From the NCBI GenBank assembly GCA_946404545.1, contig CAMJDZ010000001.1, forward strand, positions 1 through 64,000: a stretch of DNA of 64,000 nt. The letters are read 5' to 3'. The notes under the pieces are model-generated. The model worked only from the letters and a program-made list of their open reading frames with translations, was not told where the DNA came from and did no database searches. Of the stretch, positions 43,285-52,186 are shown piece by piece. The stretch is from an uncultured Candidatus Saccharibacteria bacterium. Its GTDB lineage: Bacteria > Patescibacteriota > Saccharimonadia > Saccharimonadales > Saccharimonadaceae. Numbering within the stretch: position 1 is the stretch's first letter; each line of letters opens with the position of its first letter. The position numbers and the translations under genes were made by a program.

Positions 43285-44061
43285 TTATACCAGCTTTTCG
43301 AGGCATTCAGCCGTCAGAATAATATCCTCGACAGTCGAGCCGCGCGAAAGGTCTGAAACAGGCTTATTGAAGCCGAGCAGAATCGGGCCAGCAACAGTGG
43401 CGCCAGCGAATTGCTCAAAGGATTTATAAAGAATATTGCCGACATTGATGTCTGGAGCGATCAGAACATTGGCGCGTCCAGCAACTTCCGAGCCGCCGTG
43501 AGCGGCCGCTTTCTTTTCGCCGACACGAGGATTGACGGCGGCATCAAGCTGCATTTCACCGTCAACGAGAATGTCCGGGCGGCGCGCGCGAATGATTTCT
43601 AGGGTTTCGGCAGTCTTATCGATCGACGGGTCCTTACCGCCAGAGCCGAAGGTCGAGAAGGACAAAATTGCGAGACGCGGAGTGTCGTTTAGGATTTTTG
43701 CGGCAGCGTCGTTTGCATATTCAACGATATCTGCAAGTTGCTCTGCAGTTGGGTTCTTGCAGGTAGCACCATCAGACAAAATGACAGTGCGACCGTCAGG
43801 GAATTTCGCGACGAAGAGGCTCGAAAAAGTTTTGCGGCCTTCCTGCATACCAATCACGTCACGCACCGTCAAAATAACATCGCGCGAAGTAAAATCAATA
43901 CCAGCAATCATTGCGTCAGCAGCACCGTCGATAACTTTTACGGACGCAGTCTGCAAATCTAAATCTTCAGCGATTGGCTCGCAAATGCCCTGCTCTGCCA
44001 ATGCAGCAACAGCAGACTTGATAAATTCATTATTGGCTTCTGGAAAAAGAATCTTATGCAT
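43285..44061 (-). CDS. pta: Phosphate acetyltransferase, compact form
   Basis: A 258-residue enzyme interconverting acetyl phosphate and acetyl-CoA. Characteristic blocks: FSTFGSGGKDPSIDK (about 134-148), DGEMQLDAAVNP, NVLIAPDINVGNILYKSFEQFAGA and GFNKPVSDLSRGSTVEDI near the end. It is about 65 residues shorter than the usual 325-residue Pta; the missing part lies in the N-terminal domain, between CEPIAEDL and the ADAMIAG block, while active-site blocks of the C-terminal domain are kept. TAAAAT (44073-44068) ends 6 nt before the ATG: predicted leaderless. It works with Xfp and AckA. Confidence 0.92.
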   Translation of the reverse strand: MHKILFPEANNEFIKSAVAALAEQGICEPIAEDLDLQTASVKVIDGAADAMIAGIDFTSRDVILTVRDVIGMQEGRKTFSSLFVAKFPDGRTVILSDGATCKNPTAEQLADIVEYANDAAAKILNDTPRLAILSFSTFGSGGKDPSIDKTAETLEIIRARRPDILVDGEMQLDAAVNPRVGEKKAAAHGGSEVAGRANVLIAPDINVGNILYKSFEQFAGATVAGPILLGFNKPVSDLSRGSTVEDIILTAECLEKLV

Positions 44062-44073
44062 AAGCTTATTTTA

Positions 44074-44787
44074 TTATATTTCCCCGAGTCGAACAATCAG
44101 CACGCTTGGATCCAAGGATTTAGAAATGTCCATGCCGAGATTTTCAAATTCGGCTTGATACTTTGTCTTTAGGTCGGCGAGCTTTTTATTTTTGTCGACA
44201 AAACTTTCCTTCGGGCAGACAGCAATACAAGTTGCCGACGACTGAGACAGCTGAATTATTTCGCCGACATATGCATCGAGCTTCTTTTTGATCGGCTCGT
44301 AGTTTTCCGATTCAATTTTGGCGAGGCAATCACGCAGAGCCTGGAAAGCCTGCTGGATTTGATAGAAATTCGCCGCATCGAGCTTTTCCGGATTCACTAA
44401 ATCAATCTCGCTGCTCAGAGTATTTAGCGCAGCACTCAGCTCAAGGAACTCGGCAATTTCGTCTTGTTTTTCTTCGAGCATCGCACGATAGTTTTCGATG
44501 GCGTCGTACACGTCACCGTGACTTTGCTTGATGTAGACATTGCGCGAAAAGCCCGCAAGGCTCTCACTGAAACGCTTGTATGATCGGTCATACAGTGCGC
44601 GGTCGCCCGAATAGAATGATGATGAAATCATGCCGAGCTCGACGGAAATTTCCTCAGCATCTTTGCGTGCGCGTGCGATGTCATGGCTGCGCTTCGAAGT
44701 AAATAATGTCGCAGCTTCAAAAGATGCAAACGCCAAAACTAGTACAAATAGCAGCACGGCAAATTTCTTGCGACGTTTTTCGTTCAT
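44074..44787 (-). CDS. Membrane-anchored coiled-coil protein
   Basis: A 237-residue protein with an N-terminal TM (about 9-29) and a long helical, probably coiled-coil, extracytoplasmic region rich in Glu, Lys, Ala and Leu. Two Cys (in DCLAKIE and TCIAVCPKE) might bond. No known domain recognised. Its start overlaps the acyltransferase stop (ATGA), so the two are coupled and probably act together at the cell surface. Confidence 0.7.
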   Translation of the reverse strand: MNEKRRKKFAVLLFVLVLAFASFEAATLFTSKRSHDIARARKDAEEISVELGMISSSFYSGDRALYDRSYKRFSESLAGFSRNVYIKQSHGDVYDAIENYRAMLEEKQDEIAEFLELSAALNTLSSEIDLVNPEKLDAANFYQIQQAFQALRDCLAKIESENYEPIKKKLDAYVGEIIQLSQSSATCIAVCPKESFVDKNKKLADLKTKYQAEFENLGMDISKSLDPSVLIVRLGEI

Positions 44788-46631
44788 CGGACCCCCCTCA
44801 ACACGTTATTTAACAAGTTCGCGTAGGCTGTGCGGCCTTCCGGATTCAAATGAATATGATCGGCATACATGAGCGACCAATTGTCATGCGCCACTTCCCA
44901 CCAGTCCATAATGTAGACGTCTTTGTACTTCTTGGCAAAGGATTTGAGTGTGGCGTTTTGCGTTTCGCGCGGCTGCAACGGACCAGCATATGCGGTAACC
45001 AAAACTAGCTTATGATTTTTACCAATCACGCCTTTGATATCTGCGAGCATTGATTCGGTAATGTTGCGATAATTCGTCGCGAGGCTCACGACAATCGTAT
45101 TTGGTAATTTACCCGTAGCAGCATAGCCGGCAAGAATACTGGTCGTCGTTTCGATGCCGCGATTTTCTTTTGCATCAACAAATGATTGCGAAATCGTCGC
45201 CTCAATTGCAGCCTTCGCGCCCAAAGTCACCGAGTCGCCAATCACTAAAACTTTCGCCGCATTCGCATTTGGCGCAGCCACCGATTTCGTTGGTGCGAGT
45301 TTTATTTCCGTTTCGGCCGCGAGCTTCAATTGTGCGTCGAGCGTCTCGTTGGTCTGCTCGAGCAATTGCGTCGCCGCAATATAGTCTGCTGCGTCACGCG
45401 TTTTATTAATCACATCTTCATTACTATGCTCTGCTGCAAGATTTAGCTGTTCGGCAATGCTAGAAACTTCCGGCGCGCGCACCAGCGCGGTAACAACAGC
45501 AGCGAGCGCTACTACACCAAGCGTCGCAAAAGAAATACGCATCGGCAAACGAATTTGTTTGAAACTTTGACGCACATTTTTAATGCGTCCTAGCTCATAG
45601 CAAATCAGCGCAAGGAAGAAGCTCGCAATCACATTCACGACCGCATAGCCCCATTCAGCCGTGTCCGGCGAGAGTAACTGCGGCAATAAAATGTAGAGTG
45701 GCCAGTGGAAAATATAAATGCCATAAGAAAGCTTGCCTAAGCTCTCGAAGAAGCGCACGATGCTGAGCGTCTTTTTGCGCGCATGAATATTCTTTTGCAG
45801 TTTAATAATACAAAATATCTGAATCATCGCGATGACAGCCGCAGCCGGCAAAGCTACACAAAACGCGAAGGCGCTATCAAAGTGTGTGAAGAATGCGAGC
45901 GCAATCGCAGCCGCTGAAGTAACTACTAGCATCACGAATGGGAAATGTTTTTTCGTGCGCGGCGCGCGTGGCTGGAAGAAATTGAATACCGCAAATGCGC
46001 CACCCAAACAGAATGCCGCCATGTGCGAATCAATGGCAAAGTAGGCACGATCCGGCATCTCAAATGCGGCGCCATAGAGCGCCATCAAAGCCATCGAGGC
46101 GAGCGCTAAAATAAACAACGTCACGCCATAAAACTTGATTGCGTTTTTCTGTGTCTGGAAAATTTTGCCGTAGAGCTTGAGCAGAAGCGGCGCGAGCAAA
46201 TAGAGCTGGAACAAAAGCGCCAAGAACCAAGTGTGCTCAAACAAATTCGGTAAGAAAGTATTTTCGTAACTACCGCCCGTAATGAGCTCAACAATGTTCG
46301 TCGAAAAAGTCAGTGCCGTCGCCGAATTTACGCGCGCACCAGTCGCAATATCCGCATTCACAAATAGCGTCAAAATCAGCGTCAGTAGCACGCAAATCAA
46401 AAGAGTCGGATAGAGTTTTTTGAGGCGATCCTTAATGAACTGCCAGTAACGGAATTTTGCAAAGAAATCTGACTGGCGGATGAATTTTGAAATCATCAAG
46501 AAACCGGACACACAAAAAAATATTTCCACCGCAATGAAACCCCCCGGCAGAAATTCGCGAAAGAAATGGTAGATCACGATGAACGCGATTGCGAAAAAGC
46601 GCAGCGAATCGATACCTACCAATCTCTTCAT
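44784..46631 (-). CDS. Acyltransferase-3 with SGNH domain, OatA-like
   Basis: About 615 residues: an acyltransferase-3 domain of 10-11 TM segments (start GIDSLRFFAIAFIVIYHFF, with the His in IYHFF; FFCVSGFL) followed by an extracytoplasmic SGNH/GDSL-like domain: VLVIGDSVTLGAKA (Ser), the NYRN block, and the DHIHLNPEG Asp-His pair near the end. This is the layout of peptidoglycan O-acetyltransferase OatA and similar cell-wall glycan acylases. The start is ATG at 46631 (MKRLVGID), 6 nt after TATAAT (46643-46638); the frame from 46676 runs through the promoter. Target polymer not determined. Confidence 0.9.
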   Translation of the reverse strand: MKRLVGIDSLRFFAIAFIVIYHFFREFLPGGFIAVEIFFCVSGFLMISKFIRQSDFFAKFRYWQFIKDRLKKLYPTLLICVLLTLILTLFVNADIATGARVNSATALTFSTNIVELITGGSYENTFLPNLFEHTWFLALLFQLYLLAPLLLKLYGKIFQTQKNAIKFYGVTLFILALASMALMALYGAAFEMPDRAYFAIDSHMAAFCLGGAFAVFNFFQPRAPRTKKHFPFVMLVVTSAAAIALAFFTHFDSAFAFCVALPAAAVIAMIQIFCIIKLQKNIHARKKTLSIVRFFESLGKLSYGIYIFHWPLYILLPQLLSPDTAEWGYAVVNVIASFFLALICYELGRIKNVRQSFKQIRLPMRISFATLGVVALAAVVTALVRAPEVSSIAEQLNLAAEHSNEDVINKTRDAADYIAATQLLEQTNETLDAQLKLAAETEIKLAPTKSVAAPNANAAKVLVIGDSVTLGAKAAIEATISQSFVDAKENRGIETTTSILAGYAATGKLPNTIVVSLATNYRNITESMLADIKGVIGKNHKLVLVTAYAGPLQPRETQNATLKSFAKKYKDVYIMDWWEVAHDNWSLMYADHIHLNPEGRTAYANLLNNVLRGVR

Positions 46632-46699
46632 AGTTTTATTATATAGGGCTTCGCTCTTGATTAAAAACATAAGCATAATGAAAATGCTACAATTGTTTT

Positions 46700-48052
46700 A
46701 TGGAGCAGAATTATTTCTTTTACGACCTAGAAACTTCGGGCCTCAGCCCGCGAACCGACCGCATCATGCAGTTTGCTGGCCAGCGGACAAATATGAACTT
46801 CGAACCAATTGGTGAGCCGGTCAATTTGCTCATCAAACTCGCCGACGATACTCTACCAAGCCCCGGCGCGATTATGGTCACCGGCATCACGCCACAAAGC
46901 ACACAGCTCGATGGTCTGACCGAAGCCGAATTCTGCAAATACGTTTCGAATGAAATCTTCACACCAAACACGATTGCGATTGGCTATAACTCGATTCGCT
47001 TTGATGATGAACACATGCGTTATTGTTTCTGGCGCAACTTTTACGACCCATACGAATGGCAATGGAAAGACGGTCGCAGCAAATGGGACATGCTCGACGT
47101 CGTGCGCATGACGCGCGCTTTGCGCCCGGAAGGCATCAGCTGGCCGGTAACTGACGAAGGCAAAGCCACCAACCGTCTCGAACTCATCACCAAAGAAAAC
47201 GGCATCATGCACGAAAATGCCCACGATGCCCTAGCGGACGTTAATGCCCTGATCGACGTAACGCGCCTGATTCACGACAAGCAGCCACAGCTTTTTAATT
47301 ACCTATTCAAGCTCCGAGAAAAACGCGCCGTTCAGCAACTCGTGAACCTTCAAAATCCGCAGCCGTTTGTTTATACTTGCGGCCAATATTCAAGCGCCAA
47401 CAACAAGACTTCCGTCGCCTACCCGATTGCGCCAGCCAAAAACGGCAACGTATTAGTATTTGATTTGCGCGTCAATCTCGAAGAATTGCTCGCCCAGGAA
47501 GAGCCGAAATTCTTCCCAGTTGTCAAAGAATTGAAATATAATCACTGCCCGGCCGTGGCGCCGATTAACGTACTCAGCGCAGGCGATGGCTGGAAGAAAA
47601 TCAATCTCGACGAAGCGACCATCAAAAAGAATCTGGAGATTCTAATGAAACATCCAGATTTCATCGAACGCATGCGCACCAAGAATGAGGAAAGCACCGA
47701 ATTCCCGCCGGCCGTCGATAGCGAAAGTGCACTCTATGACGGCTTCCTTGACCCGACCGACAAGACAAAATGTCTCGCCATCACACGCGCGACCGTAAAC
47801 GACCTCGCTGATTTTCACCCAGACTTCAACGACCCGCGCCTGCCAGATTTGTTGTTGCATTACAAGGCGCGCAACTTTGCCAATGCTCTGTCCGAAGCGG
47901 AAGCGAAGAAATGGGAAGATTACCGCGTCGCGCGCATCAAGGCCGCGGCCAATAATTACATTCGCGATATCCAGCAACTCGCCGAGCAAGGCAAAGACCC
48001 ATTCCTGCTCGAAGAACTGCAACTTTGGTATCAATCATTATTGCCGTATTAA
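46700..48052 (+). CDS. sbcB: Exodeoxyribonuclease I
   Basis: A 450-residue 3'-5' single-strand DNA exonuclease of the DEDDh group. The ExoI motif FFYDLETSGLSPRTDRIMQFAGQRT at the start gives the first Asp and Glu; IGYNSIRFDDEHMRY near 94-108 gives the second Asp; HDALADVNAL near 175 gives the His and last Asp. The SH3-like and helical C-terminal regions of ExoI follow (ITRATVNDLADFHP). Length is close to E. coli SbcB (475). TGCTACAAT ends 6 nt before the ATG: predicted leaderless. Confidence 0.93.
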   Translation: MEQNYFFYDLETSGLSPRTDRIMQFAGQRTNMNFEPIGEPVNLLIKLADDTLPSPGAIMVTGITPQSTQLDGLTEAEFCKYVSNEIFTPNTIAIGYNSIRFDDEHMRYCFWRNFYDPYEWQWKDGRSKWDMLDVVRMTRALRPEGISWPVTDEGKATNRLELITKENGIMHENAHDALADVNALIDVTRLIHDKQPQLFNYLFKLREKRAVQQLVNLQNPQPFVYTCGQYSSANNKTSVAYPIAPAKNGNVLVFDLRVNLEELLAQEEPKFFPVVKELKYNHCPAVAPINVLSAGDGWKKINLDEATIKKNLEILMKHPDFIERMRTKNEESTEFPPAVDSESALYDGFLDPTDKTKCLAITRATVNDLADFHPDFNDPRLPDLLLHYKARNFANALSEAEAKKWEDYRVARIKAAANNYIRDIQQLAEQGKDPFLLEELQLWYQSLLPY

Positions 48053-48062
48053 AGACATGCGA

Positions 48063-48090
48063 AAAGGCTGGATCCGAGGACCCAGCCTTT
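48063..48090. terminator. Bidirectional terminator between sbcB and 48107 gene
   Basis: AAAGGCTGG (48063-48071) pairs with CCAGCCTTT (48082-48090). Confidence 0.85.
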
Positions 48091-48106
48091 AACTAAGTTA
48101 CACTAC

Positions 48107-48745
48107 TCACCTTTGACGAGTTGCTACTCGCATAGCCCCCTGTGCGGGTCTGGAGGACTTCTTCGCAACCATGTTCCGGGTTGTTGTAGTGGATGACTTC
48201 TTCGTACGATCCTTCATAAGGGAGCGTACAAGTACTCTAAGCATTGTGCTCTTCTCGTGCTCTTCAACGGTTGCACCGATGCCCTTGGCAAAGGCTTCAC
48301 AGTCTCTGAGAGAGAACTTGATTCCTACTCCAAATATCCAGCATGCAAATACTGAATAGAAGAATAAGAGGAGCCCGACTTCAGTGTATGTCGCTAAGGC
48401 AACTATAAATTCGTCGGCAGATGTTCCGGCGTGGTTCATTGACCACTGAACGAGTCCGTTGCCGTGTTCAGCAATTACTACGATAAGTGAGATGATATAC
48501 GAAACAATCGTATACATCAAACGTGTAGCAAAGTTTGCTGTAAAAACAACGTAACGCTTTTTAGTAAAAGTATTACCGGTTTTCAGATCTTTCACTTCAA
48601 CCTCTTTTACCTTCAGGCGAACCGTCTCTGCATATCCGATATAGAATGCAAGGACCGGAATGAGAAGTAGTACTATGAGAACTGCCCAACTAAATGTAGG
48701 TGTAAACTCATGTGCGAAATCTCCTGCTTTTAACATTATATTCAT
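48107..48745 (-). CDS. Membrane protein behind a structured leader
   Basis: A 212-residue protein with three TM segments (about 20-39, 75-93, 110-143) and a basic, Thr/Ser/Arg-rich cytoplasmic tail of about 45 residues (RTKKSSTTTTRNMVAKKSSRP). No family recognised. It stands alone between the terminator at 48063-48090 and a consensus promoter. The SD is TGGAGGT, which the leader can hide by base pairing (see the 48746-48921 feature). Such elaborate control is unusual for this compact genome. Confidence 0.75.
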   Translation of the reverse strand: MNIMLKAGDFAHEFTPTFSWAVLIVLLLIPVLAFYIGYAETVRLKVKEVEVKDLKTGNTFTKKRYVVFTANFATRLMYTIVSYIISLIVVIAEHGNGLVQWSMNHAGTSADEFIVALATYTEVGLLLFFYSVFACWIFGVGIKFSLRDCEAFAKGIGATVEEHEKSTMLRVLVRSLMKDRTKKSSTTTTRNMVAKKSSRPAQGAMRVATRQR

Positions 48746-48921
48746 AGGAATACCTCCAGTATATTTTTTGTTTTACCCGCAGTGCTGGGCTCGATGATTC
48801 AAGTCCAAAACTGCGGATAAAACCCCGCTTGGAGGTTTCCCGTAGTGTAACTTTTCATGTGCTATGATGCCCGAAATAGACATCATAATTACATTATATC
48901 ACAGATTGGCAAAAATGTCAA
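48746..48921 (-). promoter_or_regulatory. Consensus promoter and SD-sequestering leader
   Basis: TTGACA (48921-48916), 17 bp, TATAAT (48898-48893); TSS about 48887. The leader of about 140 nt begins with hairpin TATGATG/CATCATA (48887-48881 with 48869-48863). GGAAACCTCCA (48840-48830) can pair with the SD region TGGAGGTATTCC (48758-48747). Inside that, a 13-bp helix GTTTTATCCGCAG/CTGCGGGTAAAAC (48823-48811 with 48782-48770) has one G-U pair. The SD would then be closed. A ligand- or temperature-sensing switch is inferred; the family is unknown to me. Confidence 0.68.
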
Positions 48922-48953
48922 TATAGCTTATGTTATTTTCGCATTTTGTCAAG

Positions 48954-48986
48954 AAAAAGCCACCCCTGTTAGCGGAGTGGCTTTTA
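48954..48986 (-). terminator. Terminator of the pheS-pheT-FKBP run
   Basis: On the minus strand AAAAGCCACTCC pairs with GGGGTGGCTTTTT around GCTAACA. It lies directly upstream of the promoter region of the 48107 gene. Confidence 0.85.
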
Positions 48987-49000
48987 GTTGGTCTTCCCTG

Positions 49001-49738
49001 TTATTGCTCGTGTTCGCGGATAGAGTAGCCGTAGACCTCCATGCCGATGTTTTCGAGTTCATCGGAAACTTCGACTGGAGATGGCTTCTCAATAAGCATA
49101 ACGATGAATTTGAGCGGCGAGTTGGCCGGGATTGTGCCCTGATCCTTGTCGCCATAGCCCAAAGCGGACGGAATCGTAAGCTCGCGGACACCACCAATAC
49201 GCATACCTTCGAGGCCCTCGATCCAACCCTGAATCATGCCGGTACTACCGTTGAGTGGCGACTTGAGTTTGGTTGGGTTAGTACTGTCATCAAAGGAGGA
49301 GTCGAAGATTGTTTCATCAGAGAGCCAGCCAATGTAATAAGCGGCGTAGTTTACGTCAGTCGATTCGTAGGATTTGCCATCGGCGCTCGTCTTATATTCG
49401 AGTGCGCGGCCAGTGCCGACAACGAGGTCTTTTTTGACGAGATCGGTTGCGCTAGCGGCGTTGAAAGCCTTGACGTTCTGCTTGTACTTTTTGAACTGTT
49501 CATAGTACTTGCCAGAAAGCTCGTCGCCCTGGGCGTCTTTTGCATTCTGATACTCTTCGTAGAGCACGTTGAAACGCGCCATTTTGCGGTTCGTGTCGCT
49601 AGTCGTCGATTCCTGATTCTGATAGTTCAAAACGATACCGACATAGAGCGCAAAGGTGCTAAAAAGCATGAAAACCGCAATCGCGATAATGATGATGCGC
49701 TGTTTCGGAGACGTCTTTCTCTCTTCGTTAACAATCAT
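49001..49738 (-). CDS. Membrane-anchored FKBP-type peptidyl-prolyl isomerase
   Basis: A 245-residue protein: cytoplasmic tail, one TM (about 15-38), a coiled, charged linker (about 45-100) and an FKBP domain (about 100-225) with DETIFDSSFD, MIQGWIEGLEGMRIGGVRELTIPSALGYG and the IPANSPLKFIVMLI end. The key aromatic and Asp positions of the FKBP pocket are kept in part (Tyr in YYIGW; Asp in IFDSSFD). It would assist folding of secreted proteins outside the membrane. It sits 21 nt after pheT, with GGAGG as SD. Confidence 0.9.
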   Translation of the reverse strand: MIVNEERKTSPKQRIIIIAIAVFMLFSTFALYVGIVLNYQNQESTTSDTNRKMARFNVLYEEYQNAKDAQGDELSGKYYEQFKKYKQNVKAFNAASATDLVKKDLVVGTGRALEYKTSADGKSYESTDVNYAAYYIGWLSDETIFDSSFDDSTNPTKLKSPLNGSTGMIQGWIEGLEGMRIGGVRELTIPSALGYGDKDQGTIPANSPLKFIVMLIEKPSPVEVSDELENIGMEVYGYSIREHEQ

Positions 49739-49759
49739 ATTACCTCCAGCCCACCGTTT

Positions 49760-52186
49760 TTATTTGATACTTTCTAATTTATCCATTATATCGGAAATCT
49801 CGGCTTTTGTCAGAGTTTTATCCGGAGCGGCAAACTCGAGATGGAAGCTGAGATTCTTGGTTGAAACACCCTCCGCCTGATAAATGGAAGTTGGGCGAAG
49901 CTTGTAGATGAAGCCGTCGAGCACGGCGCGGATTTTGCTCTCGATAGAAGCGTACTCTACCTCTGGTGCGACCGTAATCGTGAGGTCGCGGGAAACGGAT
50001 GGATAGTTGCTAACGCGATAATCGCGAGCACCTACGCTCTGTTCGTCAATGAGCAAGTCGGCAAGGTTGAGTTCGAAGGCGGCGACGCCACGTGGGAGCT
50101 TGAAGCCGCGCAAAACTTTGCCCTGAATTTCGCCAATGAAGCCAATCGTCTGGTCGCCGACTTTGACAGCGGCGGAGCGCTTTGGTTCGTAGTAGGTATT
50201 CACCGCGTTCGCCTCGAAGGTAGCGAGTTCAAACTTGATGCCGAAGGATTCGAGGAGGCTAGCGAGATATTTCTTTGCGATGTAGTAGTTGCTCTGGCCG
50301 GCCTGATCGATAAATACGAAGCCGAGCTGATGGCTGCCAACTGGCACCTTGTCGTTGTCGACGCCGAGGTTCTTTGGATAGACCTGGTTCATTTCGTAGA
50401 GCGCGAACTTTTCGTGACCAGCGCGAAGATTGCCGTAACTCTTGTCGAGCAAGCTTGGCACGATGCTCTGGCGGATGTGCTGGAGCTCTGGCGAAATCGA
50501 GTTGATAATCTTGTAAGAATTCTCCGGCTTCTGGCCAACCTTTGCCATGAGGTCGCCGTGAACGAAGCTATAAGTCAAAACTTCGTTGGCGCCGCGTGCG
50601 GAAAGATGGTTGCGAATCTGGGTCTTCAAAGCGAAGAGCGGATTTGGATCGGCGGTCGCGTGAAGCGGCAAAACCGGCGCGATATTATCAAAACCAGACA
50701 AGCGGCCGACTTCCTCGATGATATCTTCTGGGATATGAATATCGGTACGCCAGAATGGGACGATTACGGCGAGCTCGTCGCCCTCAACCTTTACCTTGAA
50801 TTCAACGTTTTCGAGAATATACTTGACCGTGTCGCCACTGAAATCGGTACCAAGAAGGCTATTGATTTGCGAGAGCGAGAGCTCAATCTTGAGCGGCTTT
50901 GGCTCGGAAGTCTGCGTATCAAAGAGCGCGAGCGGCTTGAGATACTTGCCGGCTTTCTTTGCGAAGCGCAAAGCGACAGCTTTGGTCTGGCCGGCCGGCT
51001 GACCCTTCGTAAAGCGCGTAATTGCCTCGGAGAAAATACCGTGCGCCATCTGCGTCTTGCGGAGATTATAAAGGCTGAAAGTTGCAGATTCGAGAATGAC
51101 GCGCTTGGTCTTTTCGTCGATCGCAGTCGAAGCACCGCCCATCGCGCCAGCGAGCGCGACTGGAACGTCGTTACTCGTAATGACAATATCATCAGTATTT
51201 AATTCAACGGTCGTGCCATCGAGCAATTCGAGCGTTTCACCCTCTTTGGCGGCACGAACGATAATTTTTGGCGTCTTGCTACCGCCGACCTTCACAAACT
51301 TGTCGTAGTCGAAAGCATGAAGTGGCTGGCCGAAGGCGAGCATCATAATGTTCGTCGCATCAACGATTGGATTGATTGGACGCATGCCGGCACGGGCGAG
51401 CAAAGTCGCATCGTAATCGAGATACGGGTTGACGTTTTCGGCGATTGGCTCAAAGACGATGGCCGTGTAACGCGGGCAGAGTTCTGGATCGGTTTCAATT
51501 TCAAGCTTGACCTTGTCGTCGTTCTTGAAGTTCTGCTCTGGCTCAAGATACCAATCTGGCGAAATATGCTTCTGGCCAAGAATACCGGCAACTTCGCGGC
51601 GGAAACCGAGAATGCCGAAAGTGTCTGGGCGATGAGTCAAAGACTTGTTTTCGATGTCGAGAATTTTATCGTCGAGATTGCGGAAGACTTCAGCGATTGG
51701 TTGACCTGGCTTGGCCCAGCTTGGGTCGAGCTCGACGATACCGGAATGATCGTCGCCAAAATCGAGCTCATCAGCACCGCCCATCATGCCATAGCTGTCG
51801 TACTTGCCGAGCATCTTGCGCATGCCGATCTTGAACGGTTCGTCAGTGTTGTAGGTGCTTGGCACAATTGCGCCTGGAGCAACCCATGCTGCAAGCATGT
51901 CTTTGTGAACATTTGGCGCACCGCACATAACCTGGACGTAGCCGTTTTCGTCGCGTTCAACATCGGATGCTGCGCCGCCATCGTCAATCTTGCAAAGATG
52001 AAGATGCGTACCCTCGATAGGTTCTTCGGATATCACCTGAACGGCGTAAATTTTGTCGTATTTGTGGGTCTGATCAATCACACCCTCGACTTCGACGAGG
52101 CGTGCACCAATCAATTTGACGAGTTCTTCGTCAGAAATACCGTTGGTCTCGAGACCGCTTTTTAGCCAATTAAGTGAAATTAACAT
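49760..52186 (-). CDS. pheT: Phenylalanyl-tRNA synthetase beta subunit
   Basis: An 808-residue subunit of the alpha2-beta2 enzyme charging tRNA-Phe. It has the N-terminal MLISLNWLKSGLETNG start, the tRNA-binding EMAP-like domain (about 40-150, DGGAASDVERDENGYVQVMCGAPNV), the B3/B4 editing domain (about 210-390), the B5 domain, a catalytic-like core (RNHLSARGANEVLTYSFV) and the C-terminal anticodon-binding FDX-ACB domain (YPSVSRDLTITV). Full usual length. Its start overlaps the pheS stop by 7 nt. Confidence 0.97.
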   Translation of the reverse strand: MLISLNWLKSGLETNGISDEELVKLIGARLVEVEGVIDQTHKYDKIYAVQVISEEPIEGTHLHLCKIDDGGAASDVERDENGYVQVMCGAPNVHKDMLAAWVAPGAIVPSTYNTDEPFKIGMRKMLGKYDSYGMMGGADELDFGDDHSGIVELDPSWAKPGQPIAEVFRNLDDKILDIENKSLTHRPDTFGILGFRREVAGILGQKHISPDWYLEPEQNFKNDDKVKLEIETDPELCPRYTAIVFEPIAENVNPYLDYDATLLARAGMRPINPIVDATNIMMLAFGQPLHAFDYDKFVKVGGSKTPKIIVRAAKEGETLELLDGTTVELNTDDIVITSNDVPVALAGAMGGASTAIDEKTKRVILESATFSLYNLRKTQMAHGIFSEAITRFTKGQPAGQTKAVALRFAKKAGKYLKPLALFDTQTSEPKPLKIELSLSQINSLLGTDFSGDTVKYILENVEFKVKVEGDELAVIVPFWRTDIHIPEDIIEEVGRLSGFDNIAPVLPLHATADPNPLFALKTQIRNHLSARGANEVLTYSFVHGDLMAKVGQKPENSYKIINSISPELQHIRQSIVPSLLDKSYGNLRAGHEKFALYEMNQVYPKNLGVDNDKVPVGSHQLGFVFIDQAGQSNYYIAKKYLASLLESFGIKFELATFEANAVNTYYEPKRSAAVKVGDQTIGFIGEIQGKVLRGFKLPRGVAAFELNLADLLIDEQSVGARDYRVSNYPSVSRDLTITVAPEVEYASIESKIRAVLDGFIYKLRPTSIYQAEGVSTKNLSFHLEFAAPDKTLTKAEISDIMDKLESIK

